Part shown: piece after piece, positions 37,840-48,767 of the stretch
Position numbering within the stretch: position 1 is the first letter of the stretch
How the letters are laid out: the number at the start of each line of letters is the position of its first letter
Assembly: GCA_963693285.1 (NCBI GenBank)
Contig: OY848919.1
Coordinates: 10,721,461 to 10,785,460 of the forward strand
Direction: 5' to 3'
Source of the DNA: Xestospongia muta
Lineage: Eukaryota > Porifera > Demospongiae > Haplosclerida > Petrosiidae
DNA: 64,000 nucleotides
Made by a program: the position numbers and the translations under genes
Notes under the pieces: generated by a model
Databases searched by the model: none
The model's input: the letters and a program-made list of their open reading frames with translations, nothing else
Told to the model about the DNA's origin: nothing

Positions 37840-40614
37840 CTAACAGTAATAGCTGTATGTATAATCATAATCTTCATTGTATCCGTAGCAAACAGTATTT
37901 TCATTTTCAGAAAGAACAATAGCAATAGCTGTAACAACACCAACAACAACTAATATCCCAGACAGTAAACCACAAACATTAAGACCAAGGGCAATAGAAC
38001 CATGAGTGTGAGCAGCCTCAATGCGTCCTTGTGCATCAGCATCTCGAGCCTATATGAGACAAAATAGAAAGACGATATAATATTGAAGAATGTTTTCTAG
38101 CTTTTCTTACATTTAACAATCACATAAATATTTAACACATTAATTTATTCAATTAAATTATATCACTTAATTGTTTCAGTATTATTAATTTTGTTACAAC
38201 AGATTATCCTAGCAAATAACACTTTGACTCTTATAACTTATATATAAATTGGATATGACAGGAGTACTAGATAGTTTCTGTTATAGAAATGTATTTTGTA
38301 AGTATAAATTGGATTTGCTGTGTTAAATATAACATGCATTACTAATTTAAATGTTACCATTATAGAAAAGATTATGGCTGGAATAGTACAAATGAGAGCA
38401 AACCATGTTCCGCAGAAAAAACATAAGATAGTGAGCCAAATACCCAATGTCAGATAATGATCACTAATTGGACGAAAGGTATATGTAGGCTGGGTCTGAA
38501 CTACAACTATTCTATTTCTTGACTAAAAGAAAAAAGGATATAACTAATACAACATATTCCTTTATGAAAAGTGTAGGTCATCTACATTGAATTGTTTCTC
38601 ACCTCATGTTGGGCCTGTGGAGCAGGAGTAGGTTGCCCATAATATGGTGGTGGGACATTCTTAGCTAAAATAAGTATCATGAAGTATAATATATATGAAT
38701 TTGTTTAACAACAATGAAATAGTATGTGCAAAGAGTAAATCATATATAACTTACTACTGAACGTTTGTGGTCCTGAATAATAACCACTACCATATTGGGA
38801 AGGATGTCCCTAAAAGTATAAAATTGGATCCATAGACAGGAATATTACATATGGTTTGTTACCACTACATTACTTACAGAATGAGTTAATGGTGGATAAG
38901 CAATACCTAAGAACAAAAACATATATAAGCAATTTCAACGATTACTAAGTATATTTATGTATATTGACTTAACTCCGTAAGAGAAAGTGTAATGGCTTAA
39001 TAACTACATCGTAAACATTACTACGTTATTTTAACAACTAATTTGGACTTTACAAATTAATTTAATTGGTGGATTACTATGGAATTTAGAATGGTTGTGA
39101 ATTATTCACTGTATATATACATTATTTGTTGCTTCGTAAAAGCACAATATACCAACAAATTATATATTCGAGTAATTGACTAAATTCGATATTCCATACT
39201 GATCCATCCAAATAAAGTTCAAATTAGTTGTTAAGTAACATTTTAATTTTTACTGTGTATTTGTACTATATATTACTATTTTCGGTCAACTACATGTAAT
39301 GTATCTACCTTCTATCATACTTTTATTGGCAGTAGGTTCTGAATGTTTGTAATCACTCTCTGAGTACCATATGTAGAATTACTTTAACTTTGAATTAAGA
39401 ATCTAGTAACAATTTTATATGAGTGTTGTGATATTTAAAATTGTTTATTAATAGAGAGAATTTGATATCATTTGCTTGTAAATGTTGTTGATATTAAATA
39501 TCAGCAAATTAAACAGATGTGTTTTGTGATGACATGTGTATGGCATCTGTTGTTATAAACCACAAACTATAAAGTAATGCTAGTAATTAAACTCATGACC
39601 AGAATGGGATCTATTACTATAGAAAGTAATGTATTACTATTACTATTACACAGACATTTTTCTATTACTATTACTATTACTTGTACTAAATGTACTAATG
39701 TAATATATTATTATTACTTCAGGAATTATTATATTACTATTAATATTACTGTAAACCCTAAATTCAATGTAATAGTATTATATTACAAATACTATCCCAT
39801 GCAACTGTAATCAATTTATGAATAAACTAATTGTCTTTTGTAATCATAACTTTATCAAAAATATTGTCTGTGCGCCTTCATCTTTCGGGCCTGAAAAAAA
39901 AGTTTCCTGAAAACTTTCCTTGTATTATGATAAACATTTCACACTTCATTGACTTCAGATAAGGAGAGATATATCACACATATCACACGATAGTGCCAAT
40001 TACATAGGTGTAATTACTATTACTATTACTATTACATGGAAGTCTTTACTATTACAATTACTATTACATTGACTTTTAAGCTGTCTATTACTATTACCAT
40101 TACTATTACTATTACTATTACCCCATGTCTGCTCATGACCATAAGACTATTTTATATTAAGAACACACGTTCAGGTATTGCATTGATTATATAGTAATTG
40201 TAGTTAAAATCATCATCACTTTCAATGATATAATAGTATGTATATTAAATACGCAGGGAGACTGATCTCTTTAGTAAAAACATACACAAAATGTATATAC
40301 ATTAGTTGATTCCAATAAATAATTATAAATCCATCGCAAAATAAATATTTAGTTATATATATATAAGTGTTGTTCGATAAACTCAAACAAATGATAGCAG
40401 TCATGCATGATTGTTAAGGAAAACAACCTCACTGCTACATTCAAGGAAAACAACCTCACTGCTACATTCAATTTGTTAATGACTTTTTCACATACCCTAT
40501 ATCGAATATGTTATAAGATCAATGCCATTTTTGCGTTATACATCAATTTAGCATATATGTGTATAGTGACCACTTAAACATGAAGAAAGGAATTATACAT
40601 TTGTTACCTTCCAT
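37840..40614 (-). CDS. CD225/dispanin (IFITM-like) membrane protein, gene F
   Basis: Six exons: 40608-40614, 38878-38906, 38755-38809, 38603-38664, 38358-38522 and 37840-38049; 528 nt, 175 residues. It is clearly more diverged than A-E: AYPPLTHS, HPSQYGSGYYSGPQTF and NVPPPYYGQPTPAPQ in the N-terminal part. Exon 5 is 165 nt, nine shorter than in A-E, with QTQPTYTFRPISDHYLTLGI then LCFFCGTW. Exon 6 reads ARDADAQGRIEAAHTHG, helix, tail ending DYDYTYSYYC. The PPxY motif is present. It is the intact relative of the type IV pseudogenes. Its upstream region lacks the CACGTG E-box of the other genes, and intron 1 (about 1.7 kb) carries trinucleotide/hexanucleotide ATTACT repeats. Confidence 0.85.
39640..40130. 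repeat. ATT/ACT-rich microsatellites in intron 1 of gene F
   Basis: Runs of TATTACTATTAC-type repeats lie at about 39640-39740 and again at about 40010-40125, separated by unrelated sequence. They create an artefactual open frame over 39577-39810. A 29-base tandem duplication (GGAAAACAACCTCACTGCTA) lies just outside, near 40418-40468. Confidence 0.75.
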
Positions 40615-41242
40615 TACAACTGTTGTAGTTTTTATCTAAAAACAAAAACAATAAGTTGAGTTTATCTCGACAAGGTCCCTTCACTGTGAATAAGCAAGAT
40701 GAATCATATCATGGTGGCACAAAAGTTTCTTACATGAACTCTCTTTCCGCAGCTCGTGTTTGATCTTCAGGGCCACATAGTATTACTCCGGATATCTACG
40801 ACTTTAGTAATTAATTGGATAATTACAAAATAGGGTGGGGTATAAGATACCTCGTTCTCTATGGTGAAATCTACATTACAGACTCTCTCATCAATTGTTT
40901 CTTTAAATGAATTTATGTCTGTAAAAGTGTCATAACTGGAGAGCGTAGTGGATGAAGAAGAAAATGTGGAAAGTAGGTTTTTTTATGTTTAACAAGAGTT
41001 ATATAATTATGAACAAACAAATTGTATTATTTAGCATTGAACAATTGTTAAATTTAATTAAATTTAAATTTGTTAAATTGTCAATCGTTACTTAAAGATA
41101 GTAATCATCAAGTTAACCATCAAGGTTTGTAAAATGTATTATTGTTTACATTATGATAATCATTTTGTAGAATGTAGTCAAGTTATTTAATCATCAAAGC
41201 TTCAAAATGAACGATGTTGATTATATGACAATCTTTGACAAT

Positions 41243-41562
41243 TGTAATGTAATTATTATTTATATAATTATTTATTAATTATAACCAATTCCTAACAATG
41301 AAATATATATAATGCAGAAAAAATAAAACAACAGACTATTGGCGAAGATACATAATCACTAATATTGAACTCAACTTTTCTTTATCCCATGAACTAGATT
41401 CAACCTTTTCAATATCAGTTTATAGTTCTTCCGGCAGTAAAACAACTCCTTTGTGATCCCTGACAAGATATTTGACATCGTCTAGTTTATTTGTAGTTAC
41501 AAATCACCCTAATAATAGTAATCATAAGCAACACACAAACGAATACTAATAAGGTCATTACA
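41243..41562 (-). mobile_element. Possible LTR of a retrotransposon with adjoining polypurine tract
   Basis: The 320-base segment has TG..CA ends, TGTAATG at the left and CATTACA at the right, which are exact complements. On the minus strand a purine run (GAGGGGGGAAT, 41563-41573) sits immediately before it, as a polypurine tract precedes a 3' LTR. I see no internal coding region to the right, so the rest would be deleted. No second LTR was found in the window. Confidence 0.4.
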
Positions 41563-42194
41563 ATTCCCCCCTCACAAAGAAAGAGCCAACCACGGCTCGG
41601 AAAACCAAAAACAATACACAAACAAACCAATAATCAAATCATAAAGCACGCAACTCACTAACCAATGAACAGAACACACATTATAGAGAAATGATAATAC
41701 TAGAGTACATTATGTACATGTAAATAATAAAAAATGCATGCATATAGTTACATGTAGATGTGTCAATTCACATATGAGAACGGCGTTTTCCCACCCAAAT
41801 TGTAAGTTCATAGACAATATTCCAACTATTTGTACATTTAACAAGTAATATTAACTTTTCATTTTTGAATATAAAGATATGTACAAGTAGTAGATACAAG
41901 CTATACATTGTAATAATTATTCATTGATTTAACTATTATTTGGTAATACAGGGTTTAATTGCAAATTTACTTTTGCCAGAAAAAGTAAATGTAATACTGT
42001 TTTTATTTCTAATGTGCTACTGTTTACAAAACCATATAACCATCAATTTCACAGTATATTATAGTATTATGTTTACGTTTTAACCGTATATTAGTTCAAT
42101 CAACTTTGCTGATCCTTGTAAGCTCAAATACACTTCTATACAAATAAAACCATGAAACATAAGGTGCTAATAAAGATACTTGTTATTATGATGT

Positions 42195-42417
42195 GACTTG
42201 ATTTGAGAAAAAGGGACCGCTTCTATTAAAACAACTCAAAAACACTAAATTGTTGGGTACATAATCGTACATTTTTCAATGGATGTTTACTAATTATATC
42301 TTTGTTTTAAAACAATAGATAACTTGAATTCAAAACTAGCATTCTCTTAAAAGATAGCTTACATACATACAAGTGTTTTTAATAGTTTGATAGAAGGTCC
42401 CCTATTGCAAATCAGAC
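42195..42417. mobile_element. MITE-like element family A, intergenic copy
   Basis: The ends GACTTGATTTGAGAAAAAGG and CCCTATTGCAAATCAG are the family inverted repeat, and the internal arms (CTTTTAAGAGAATGC.. related motifs) match the intron 3 copies. It lies between genes F and G, beside a CA microsatellite. Confidence 0.6.
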
Positions 42418-42971
42418 TACACACACACACATATATTATATAAAAATATAACAAGTAATTTCTATCAAGACCTCCTGCATCCTATTTTATTCATATATAA
42501 GTGTATTTGAACTTACAAGGATCAGCAACCAGTATGCACTCCTGAGATATGAGCTACAAATAGCACATTTTTTCCATTCATGAACATTTTTACTGTTATA
42601 TCTGTTATATATTGTATCTGTTATAACACTGAGTCCCTACCAATTAATACACAAACATGTGTATTCTGCAACCTCATCATAGGATATGTTGACCAGTTTC
42701 TCCCCCATAATGATTCTTTGACTGGTATCTAACCCACAATGATATGTTGACTGGTTTCCGACACTCTTGCTAAAAGTAATATCAGTAATTAAGTAACTAA
42801 AGCATACATCAATCATTACTGATTTTACAAAGCATTTAAAAAAGTTAATAATTGTAAATTATCAAATTAATCAGATGACAAAAGCAAGTTTCTACTACAT
42901 TGTATACAATAAAACAAGACATATTTATATATCAAGCTGTTCCATGAGTTTGATGACTGGTTGTTATTACT

Positions 42972-43705
42972 CTATTTGTAACAGTAATAACTGTATGTAT
43001 AGTACCCATAATTGTCATAGCTGTAGCAAATGTTGTCTCTGCTTGCAGTACTAACAACAACAACAGCAATAATGATTCCGATAATAACAAACATCCAGGC
43101 AACTAAACCACCAATGTTAAGACCAAGGGCAATACGACCATGAGTGCGAGCAGTTTCATTGTCACCTCGTGCTTCAGCATCTCGAGCCTATGTAAAACAA
43201 TAACATTAAACATTTCTCAAATACTTCAAAAATTACATTTAGCAATAATGTAGATAGATGATTAAAGCATTATTGTTATTGATTACATCATATAAATTTC
43301 AATTTTGGTGCTTCATTTGACTTTCACAAGTTCTATATCAACTTAGTTATAAAGAGTACTAAACAGTTTCTGTTAAAAAAGAATGCTTTAAACATATAAA
43401 GTGTATTTGATTTCCTATTTATCACATAGATTATTAATTATAATATTACCATTGTAGAAAAGATGATGGCCGGAATAGTACAAAGGAGAGAGTGCCATGT
43501 TCCACAAAGGACACACAAGATTGTGAGCACAACACCCAATGTCAGAAAATGATCACCAATAGGACGGAAGGTAGTTGCAATCACAGAAGGTTGACTCTGC
43601 ACTACAACTACATTGGAACTTGACTAAAAAATCAGACCAATTAATATTAACATTCCTTAAGAAGCCATACATATACATATACATATACATGCATACATAC
43701 ATAAA

Positions 43706-43736
<31 letters not shown>

Positions 43737-45396
43737 GTATGTATGTACGTACGTATATTTATGTATGTATATGTATGTATGTATGCATGTTGCATGTATG
43801 TATATGTATGTATGTGTGCATGTATGTATATAAGCTTTCGATTATGTACAACAATCAAATGTAACATCAGACATAACTAATGTTATTGTTACTGATGCTT
43901 ATGATGTATTTGGTTAAAGTTATCATACATCACCTGCTGTTGGGCCTGGGGAGGAGGAGCAGGTTGCCCAAAATATGGTGGTGGGGCAGCATTACCTACA
44001 ACAAGCATAGTAAAGTATAATATATATGATTTGTTTTAATGTCAATGATACAGAATGTTAAAAACATAAAGCATATATAACTTACCACTGAACTGTTGCG
44101 GTCCTGGATAGTAACCAATACCCTAAATGACAACAATTAATTGTGAAAGTGGATGGATAGACGATTGCATTACAGATGGTTTTATTACCACTAAATATAC
44201 TTACAGGTTGAGTTGGTGGTGGATAAGCAGCACCTATCATAAATAAACATCATATATAAACAATTTTAACACAAAGTGTATTTATTTTATTGACGTTTAA
44301 GTCCACAAGTGACTATGTAATGGTTTAAAACTACATTTATTATATATTCCCATATTGTGTCAACTAAATATAGTATATCTATATGCTTGCAACTCTTCTA
44401 TGACACTCTTATTGGCGGTAAGCTATGAATGTTTACAATCAGTCTCTGTGCAGGACATGTATTAGAATTATGTTAACATTGTTTTAAAAATTTATTAACA
44501 ATCTTGTATGAGCATTGCATATTTATATTGACTTATCACTATAGAGAGCTAGTTTGATATCATTCTTTACCACACTATAGAGAGCTATTTTGATATCATT
44601 CTTCATCACACTATAGAGAGTTTGATATTCTTTATCACACTATAGAGAGTCTTGATATCATTCTTTACCACATTATAGATAGTTTGATATCATTCTTTGT
44701 AAATGTTGTTGATATTAATTGCCAGAAAAAGTAAACAGATATGTTTTTGTGGTTTAAAATATTATACTATTATCATTGTATATCTCATAGTATATTAGGT
44801 TATGACTAGACTAATTGAGTTATGTATACTACTAGGGAAATTTATTTTGACCATTAAAGGAAGTACTAAACCACAACATAAGAATTGTGTCTAGCATCTG
44901 TTGATATATAGTCATGAACTGTAAATACATATGTCACAAATTAAATTCAAGGAAATCATGACCATGACACAAACTTAATTTAATGAAGACATGGTCATAC
45001 ATTGCATTAGTTATATGACAATTGAAGGTATAACTATCATTATTATGAAAGATATTATGTATATAAAATACACACACAAATTCTCTTTACTAAAAGCATA
45101 TACACAAAAACTGTGTATACGTGTATTGTGTTGTTTGATTCAAACTGCCTCTTATCAGCTTGATCAAAATAAATATTTACTTTTATATATACTATATATA
45201 CTTTAAAATGTGGCTAAATAAATTGTAACAAATGGTAGCAGGTGTGCTTGTAGTGTTAAGGCAACAACATCACTGTGACATAAAATTTGCTAATGACTAT
45301 TTTACAGCTAGTGACTAAAACCAATGCCATTTTTGTATACATATATAGTACACAATTAGACATATAACAACGAAAAATACATTAGTTACCTTCCAT
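42972..45396 (-). CDS. CD225/dispanin (IFITM-like) membrane protein, gene G
   Basis: Six exons: 45390-45396, 44205-44233, 44086-44122, 43934-43995, 43450-43623 and 42972-43187; 525 nt, 174 residues. N-terminal region: AAYPPPTQP, IGYYPGPQQF and NAAPPPYFGQPAPPPQAQQQ, the most Pro/Gln-rich of the family, with PPxY present. Exon 3 is 37 nt against 55 in the others, an in-frame loss of six codons. Exon 5: QSQPSVIATTFRPIGDHFLT then LCVLCGTWHSLLCTIPAIIF. Exon 6: ARDAEARGDNETARTHGR, a helix rich in Ile/Val, and a Tyr-rich tail ending YTYSYYCYK. It is the last gene on the right of the array and outside the recent segmental duplications. Its intact frame with synonymous-looking divergence argues for a functional gene. 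Confidence 0.87.
43665..43830. repeat. ATAC/GTAT tetranucleotide-rich microsatellite in intron 4 of gene G
   Basis: CATA and GTAT runs meet head to head (TACATATGTATGTATGTACG), so the block can form a hairpin. It lies where genes A-E have their (TA)n run. Long open frames on both strands here are low-complexity artefacts. Confidence 0.85.
44530..44700. repeat. Minisatellite, about five copies
   Basis: A unit of roughly 30-45 bases built from CACACTATAGAGAG and TTTGATATCATTCTTT repeats in direct orientation with length variation. It lies in intron 1 of gene G, upstream of exon 2. Confidence 0.8.
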
Positions 45397-45500
45397 TAGA
45401 GCTGTTGAGAGTATTTATGCAAAAGTATACACCACAAGTTGTGTCTATCTCGACAAAGGATCTCTGCTAAACGCTCGGCAATAATGTGCATAGACGATGA

Positions 45501-45547
45501 TATTTTATAGGTAAAATGAATCACGTGTGCTATATGGTATTCACGTG
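45501..45547 (-). promoter_or_regulatory. Gene G promoter: TATA-like box and two CACGTG E-boxes
   Basis: CACGTG at 45522-45527, a second at 45542-45547, and CTATAAAATA at 45501-45510. The first E-box is 126 bases from the start codon, the same as in genes B and C. An NRF1-like ACGCATGCGCA lies at about 45664. Confidence 0.6.
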
Positions 45548-46209
45548 AGAGAGCCTAAGTATGGCGTATAGCTTATTCACAAAAGAATGTATAAATCACG
45601 TGAACGCATAGAGGTTTGTAATAACCCGTATATACAAATTATGGGGAGATGTTGTTCAGAAATACGCATGCGCATAAGTAACCGTATAATTAATACGCGT
45701 AGCATGAAAGAGTTATTACCTATCCTAAATCACTAAAGCGTAGGGCAAATATACACACCTATAAGTTCTTGGAAGTTATATTTACAGACATCCGCTGTTT
45801 CTATAGAAAGTGTAGTATAACAGATGTGAGTGTATACCTAGGACCATTAGTCTCATAAATCCCTAGACAGAGAGAACGAGACTAACTGTACACAACTGAA
45901 ATGTATGTGATGACTATTTTGTCTAATAGAAAATAAGCAAAAAAAACAAAATTAAGGAACAACAATACCGCTAAAGTGCAAAATAAAGTTATGTGCAAGT
46001 CAAGTGATGTCAAGTGAAGTCAAGTCTAATCAATAAAACACTTCTAATTGCAGGTCGCTAAGCAAAAACATAATTTAGGAACAACAATACCTCTAAAGTG
46101 CAAAATAAATTTACATGCATATCAAGTGATGTCGAGTGAAGTCAATTCTATCAGTTATAAAGTAAAACGAAATTTGTAAACTTTAGTATTACATTATTAC
46201 AAGATTTCA
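45548..46209. other. Intergenic region with a 125-base tandem duplication
   Basis: A block starting AAGCAAAA at about 45935 and containing GGAACAACAATACC and TCAAGTGATGTC recurs from about 46060 with some substitutions. I see no gene. This is the divergent interval between gene G (minus) and the collagen remnant (plus). Confidence 0.6.
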
Positions 46210-47044
46210 ATGAAAGGCATTATTTACATCCTTTGTTTTAGCAGTTTCTGTAAAGGAGCTCCCATTGAAAGTAAGCAGCTGTTTTAATCTGTAATTACTT
46301 AGCTATTAATTCTCTTAACAGACAATAGCACAAAAGCATTAACTAGCTATACTGGTGACAAGACTTATATCAAAATATTACAAGGTCGAGATGGAAGAGA
46401 TGGGTTACCAGGACTTCAAGGACCACCTGGTCATGACAGTATCAATGGACAAGATGAAGTAGCAGGTCCAAAAGGAGAGAAAGGACAAAGGGGACCTCCT
46501 GGACCAAGTAGTGGAGGTGTGGTCTATATACAATGGGGACGTACCATATGTCCAAACAATACAGGCTCTGTATTAGTGTATAATGGAATAATGGCTGCAA
46601 GGACACACAAAAATAATGAAGGAGGAGCTAACCATTTTATGTCTGCCTCATATACCAGAGTATTTGCCTAAATCTCCTCAATATTTCCAAACAATAACTG
46701 CAACAGAGTAATCAGATTCTACTTTTGGATCCTTAAATCATCATGATGTTCCATGTGCACTATGTTATTCTTCAATTAAAACAGTTAAAATTATGATACC
46801 AGCTAAAACTACCTGCCCATCATCATGGACTGTAGAATACGTCGGATATCTAATGAGTGAATACCATAGTCATTAACGAAATTCTGTTTATGAGTGTGTT
46901 GACAAGAATCCTGAAGTTCTTCTACCTGGAAGTGCTCCTGAACAATATAGTTCTGTCATGTATTTTGTTAAAGCAACATGTACAGGAATTCCTTGTCCTC
47001 CTTACAAAACAAAGAAGCCCTAACATGTGTTGTCTGCACTAAAT
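46210..47044 (+). pseudogene. Short-chain (spongin-type) collagen pseudogene
   Basis: Exon 1 (46210-46270) encodes a signal peptide beginning MKGIIYILCFSSF, with a GTAAGC donor. A 51-base intron ends at 46321. The second exon has a short Gly-X-Y tract (GRDGRDGLPGLQGPPG and GPKGEKGQRGPPGP), then GGVVYIQWGRTICPNNTGS, the start of the Cys-rich non-collagenous domain of sponge short-chain collagens. The domain is continued in other frames: CLPHIPEYLP, DVPCALCYSS, MIPAKTTCPSSW, YECVDKNPEV, ATCTGIPCPPY and LTCVVCTK. Breaks seen: a frameshift near 46634, in-frame stops near 46710 and 46876, and a frameshift near 47020. An intact protein would be a secreted extracellular-matrix collagen. The number of lesions makes sequencing error unlikely as the only cause. 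Confidence 0.75.
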
Positions 47045-47600
47045 AAGTCTAACATAGCAAGTAATGAGTTACCTGTTATATAACTATAAAGACCATTGAT
47101 AGTACAAATTGATCATATGTGTAAAACAAATAGCTTTTATTCATTAAAATCGTTTTGGTCAAAATATAAATTGTCATAAAAAAAGAATTAAGCATATACA
47201 TAACTGGTCAATATAAACACCAAGCAATGTGGTCCAATCAAGACAGTGTATGAAGTATTGTTTACAAGAAAAACAAGCGATATCTTTAGAAAGAGCATAA
47301 TGACAAATTATTTTGTCTAAAATAGAAAAATTCAGATCTCTTTGATAGAGGTCAATAAGGTAAATATACCTATAATTAAGTTTAAACAGAAATGAAGGTC
47401 TCTTGACAATGTCTTTCACTTTGACTCTTACTGTATGTAATCATTTGAGAAAAGGACAGAAATTGAAAGACTAGTTCTTGGAAAAAAAAGAAGTTGGTTG
47501 CATAAAGTGTCATTACTAATGAACCTTTTAGTCTATAATAATTGATGTTATATCAACTATAACATGAGTATTGCTCTAAACCATAGGTCAGGCTATCAAT
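47045..47600. other. Spacer without a supported gene
   Basis: A minus-strand ORF at 47174-47419 (start MKDIVKRPSFLFKLNYRYIY) has coding-like composition but no family I recognise and no visible start context, so I leave it unassigned. Confidence 0.4.
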
Positions 47601-47776
47601 TATAAAAGGAAGAAGACAAGGTAACAATTGCAAATATTTCTTTCATTGAAAAGTTGAAAAGTTAAGTGATTACAACATTTAGTTATTCATATGCAACAGA
47701 GTCACAATGAAGATAGCTATGGTTATTTTCATCATCCTAGTTGCTGCTCAGTATTATGAAGTAGTGGCAAATAAAG
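47601..47776 (+). other. Orphan first exon: TATA box plus signal-peptide exon
   Basis: TATAAAAGG at 47601-47609 stands 106 bases before an ATG at 47707. The 70-base exon encodes a hydrophobic leader (MKIAMVIFIILVAAQYYEVV) and ends in AAAG followed by the donor GTAAAT at 47777. The layout matches the lectin genes further right and the collagen exon to the left. I found no acceptor exon with recognisable content before 48768. The rest of the gene may have been lost when the 6455-bp segment formed. Confidence 0.4.
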
Positions 47777-48619
47777 GTAAATCAGTAAAACTATGTTTAA
47801 CAATTTCAATTATTCTATTATTCTTTATTTGCACCAAAAATTGTTGCTACAGTTAATGTTTAGGGTTTAGGATTAGAGATTAATATCTTATCATGCACAA
47901 CTATTAATGGATATCTTGCCAGAAAAATAAACTTTATGACTAAATAAAGTTAAGGAAGGCTATTAGTTGAGCCAGAGAACAATACTGTATAGGACATTTG
48001 AGTGTAAACTCTGAACAAAAATTGCACATGCACCTTATTATCTGTCATTGTTAGGAAATACAGATAAATATACCCATATACTCAATACATAAGCTGAAGT
48101 GATAGACTTGTTTCCTCCTTCAACCTTCCAAATCATGAAGGACAGTAGTGTATGTACTTATACTAGTTATATTATTCTGAACAAACAGTATAATTATCAA
48201 ACCTTGTACAAGAATTATCCATATGAAATTTATACATTATATTATTCTTATTTTTTTTAATCGATTGACTCTACAAAGTTCAATATTGGAAAAAAATCCA
48301 TTTACATTAATACAGATAATGATAATGTTCATAGATTATAATGGTCTAATGACCAAACTGTCATATATATACATATTGCATATAGTTCTAACATTGTTTT
48401 ATTGACGATATCTCCTGTGTATATACATCTAATTTGCAAAAAAATAATTTAATGATATATTGGGATTTATCACTTCATTGTCACCACACAACATGCAGTA
48501 AGTACTATTATCCATGTGTGTATTGACTCATATTATATATAGCACTGTAGAATCAAAAGTATTATTATACAATATAATATAGCAGCAATATAAGATTAAC
48601 AACACTAATACAAACTGCT
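47777..48619. other. AT-rich region without a recognisable gene
   Basis: Only short AT-rich open frames are present. It borders the left end of the 6455-bp duplication. Confidence 0.5.
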
Positions 48620-48767
48620 AATACATAAACAAAGAAAATATAACTTTTTAAAGGAACAAACAAATAGTATTATCATAATATTATCACTAATTACAGCATT
48701 TAATTTGTTATTCATTTGGAAATAGTAAACAGTGAACTCTTTTTATAACTGTTAACTGCAGTAAAAT

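Noticed and set aside
43553..43880. Long open frames on both strands rich in Tyr, Ile, His, Met and Val
   Set aside because: They read through an ATAC/GTAT microsatellite and overlap exon 5 of gene G.
47174..47419. Minus-strand ORF of 81 codons starting MKDIVKRPSFLF
   Set aside because: The protein does not look like pure AT noise, but I recognise no family, splice context or second copy; left unassigned.
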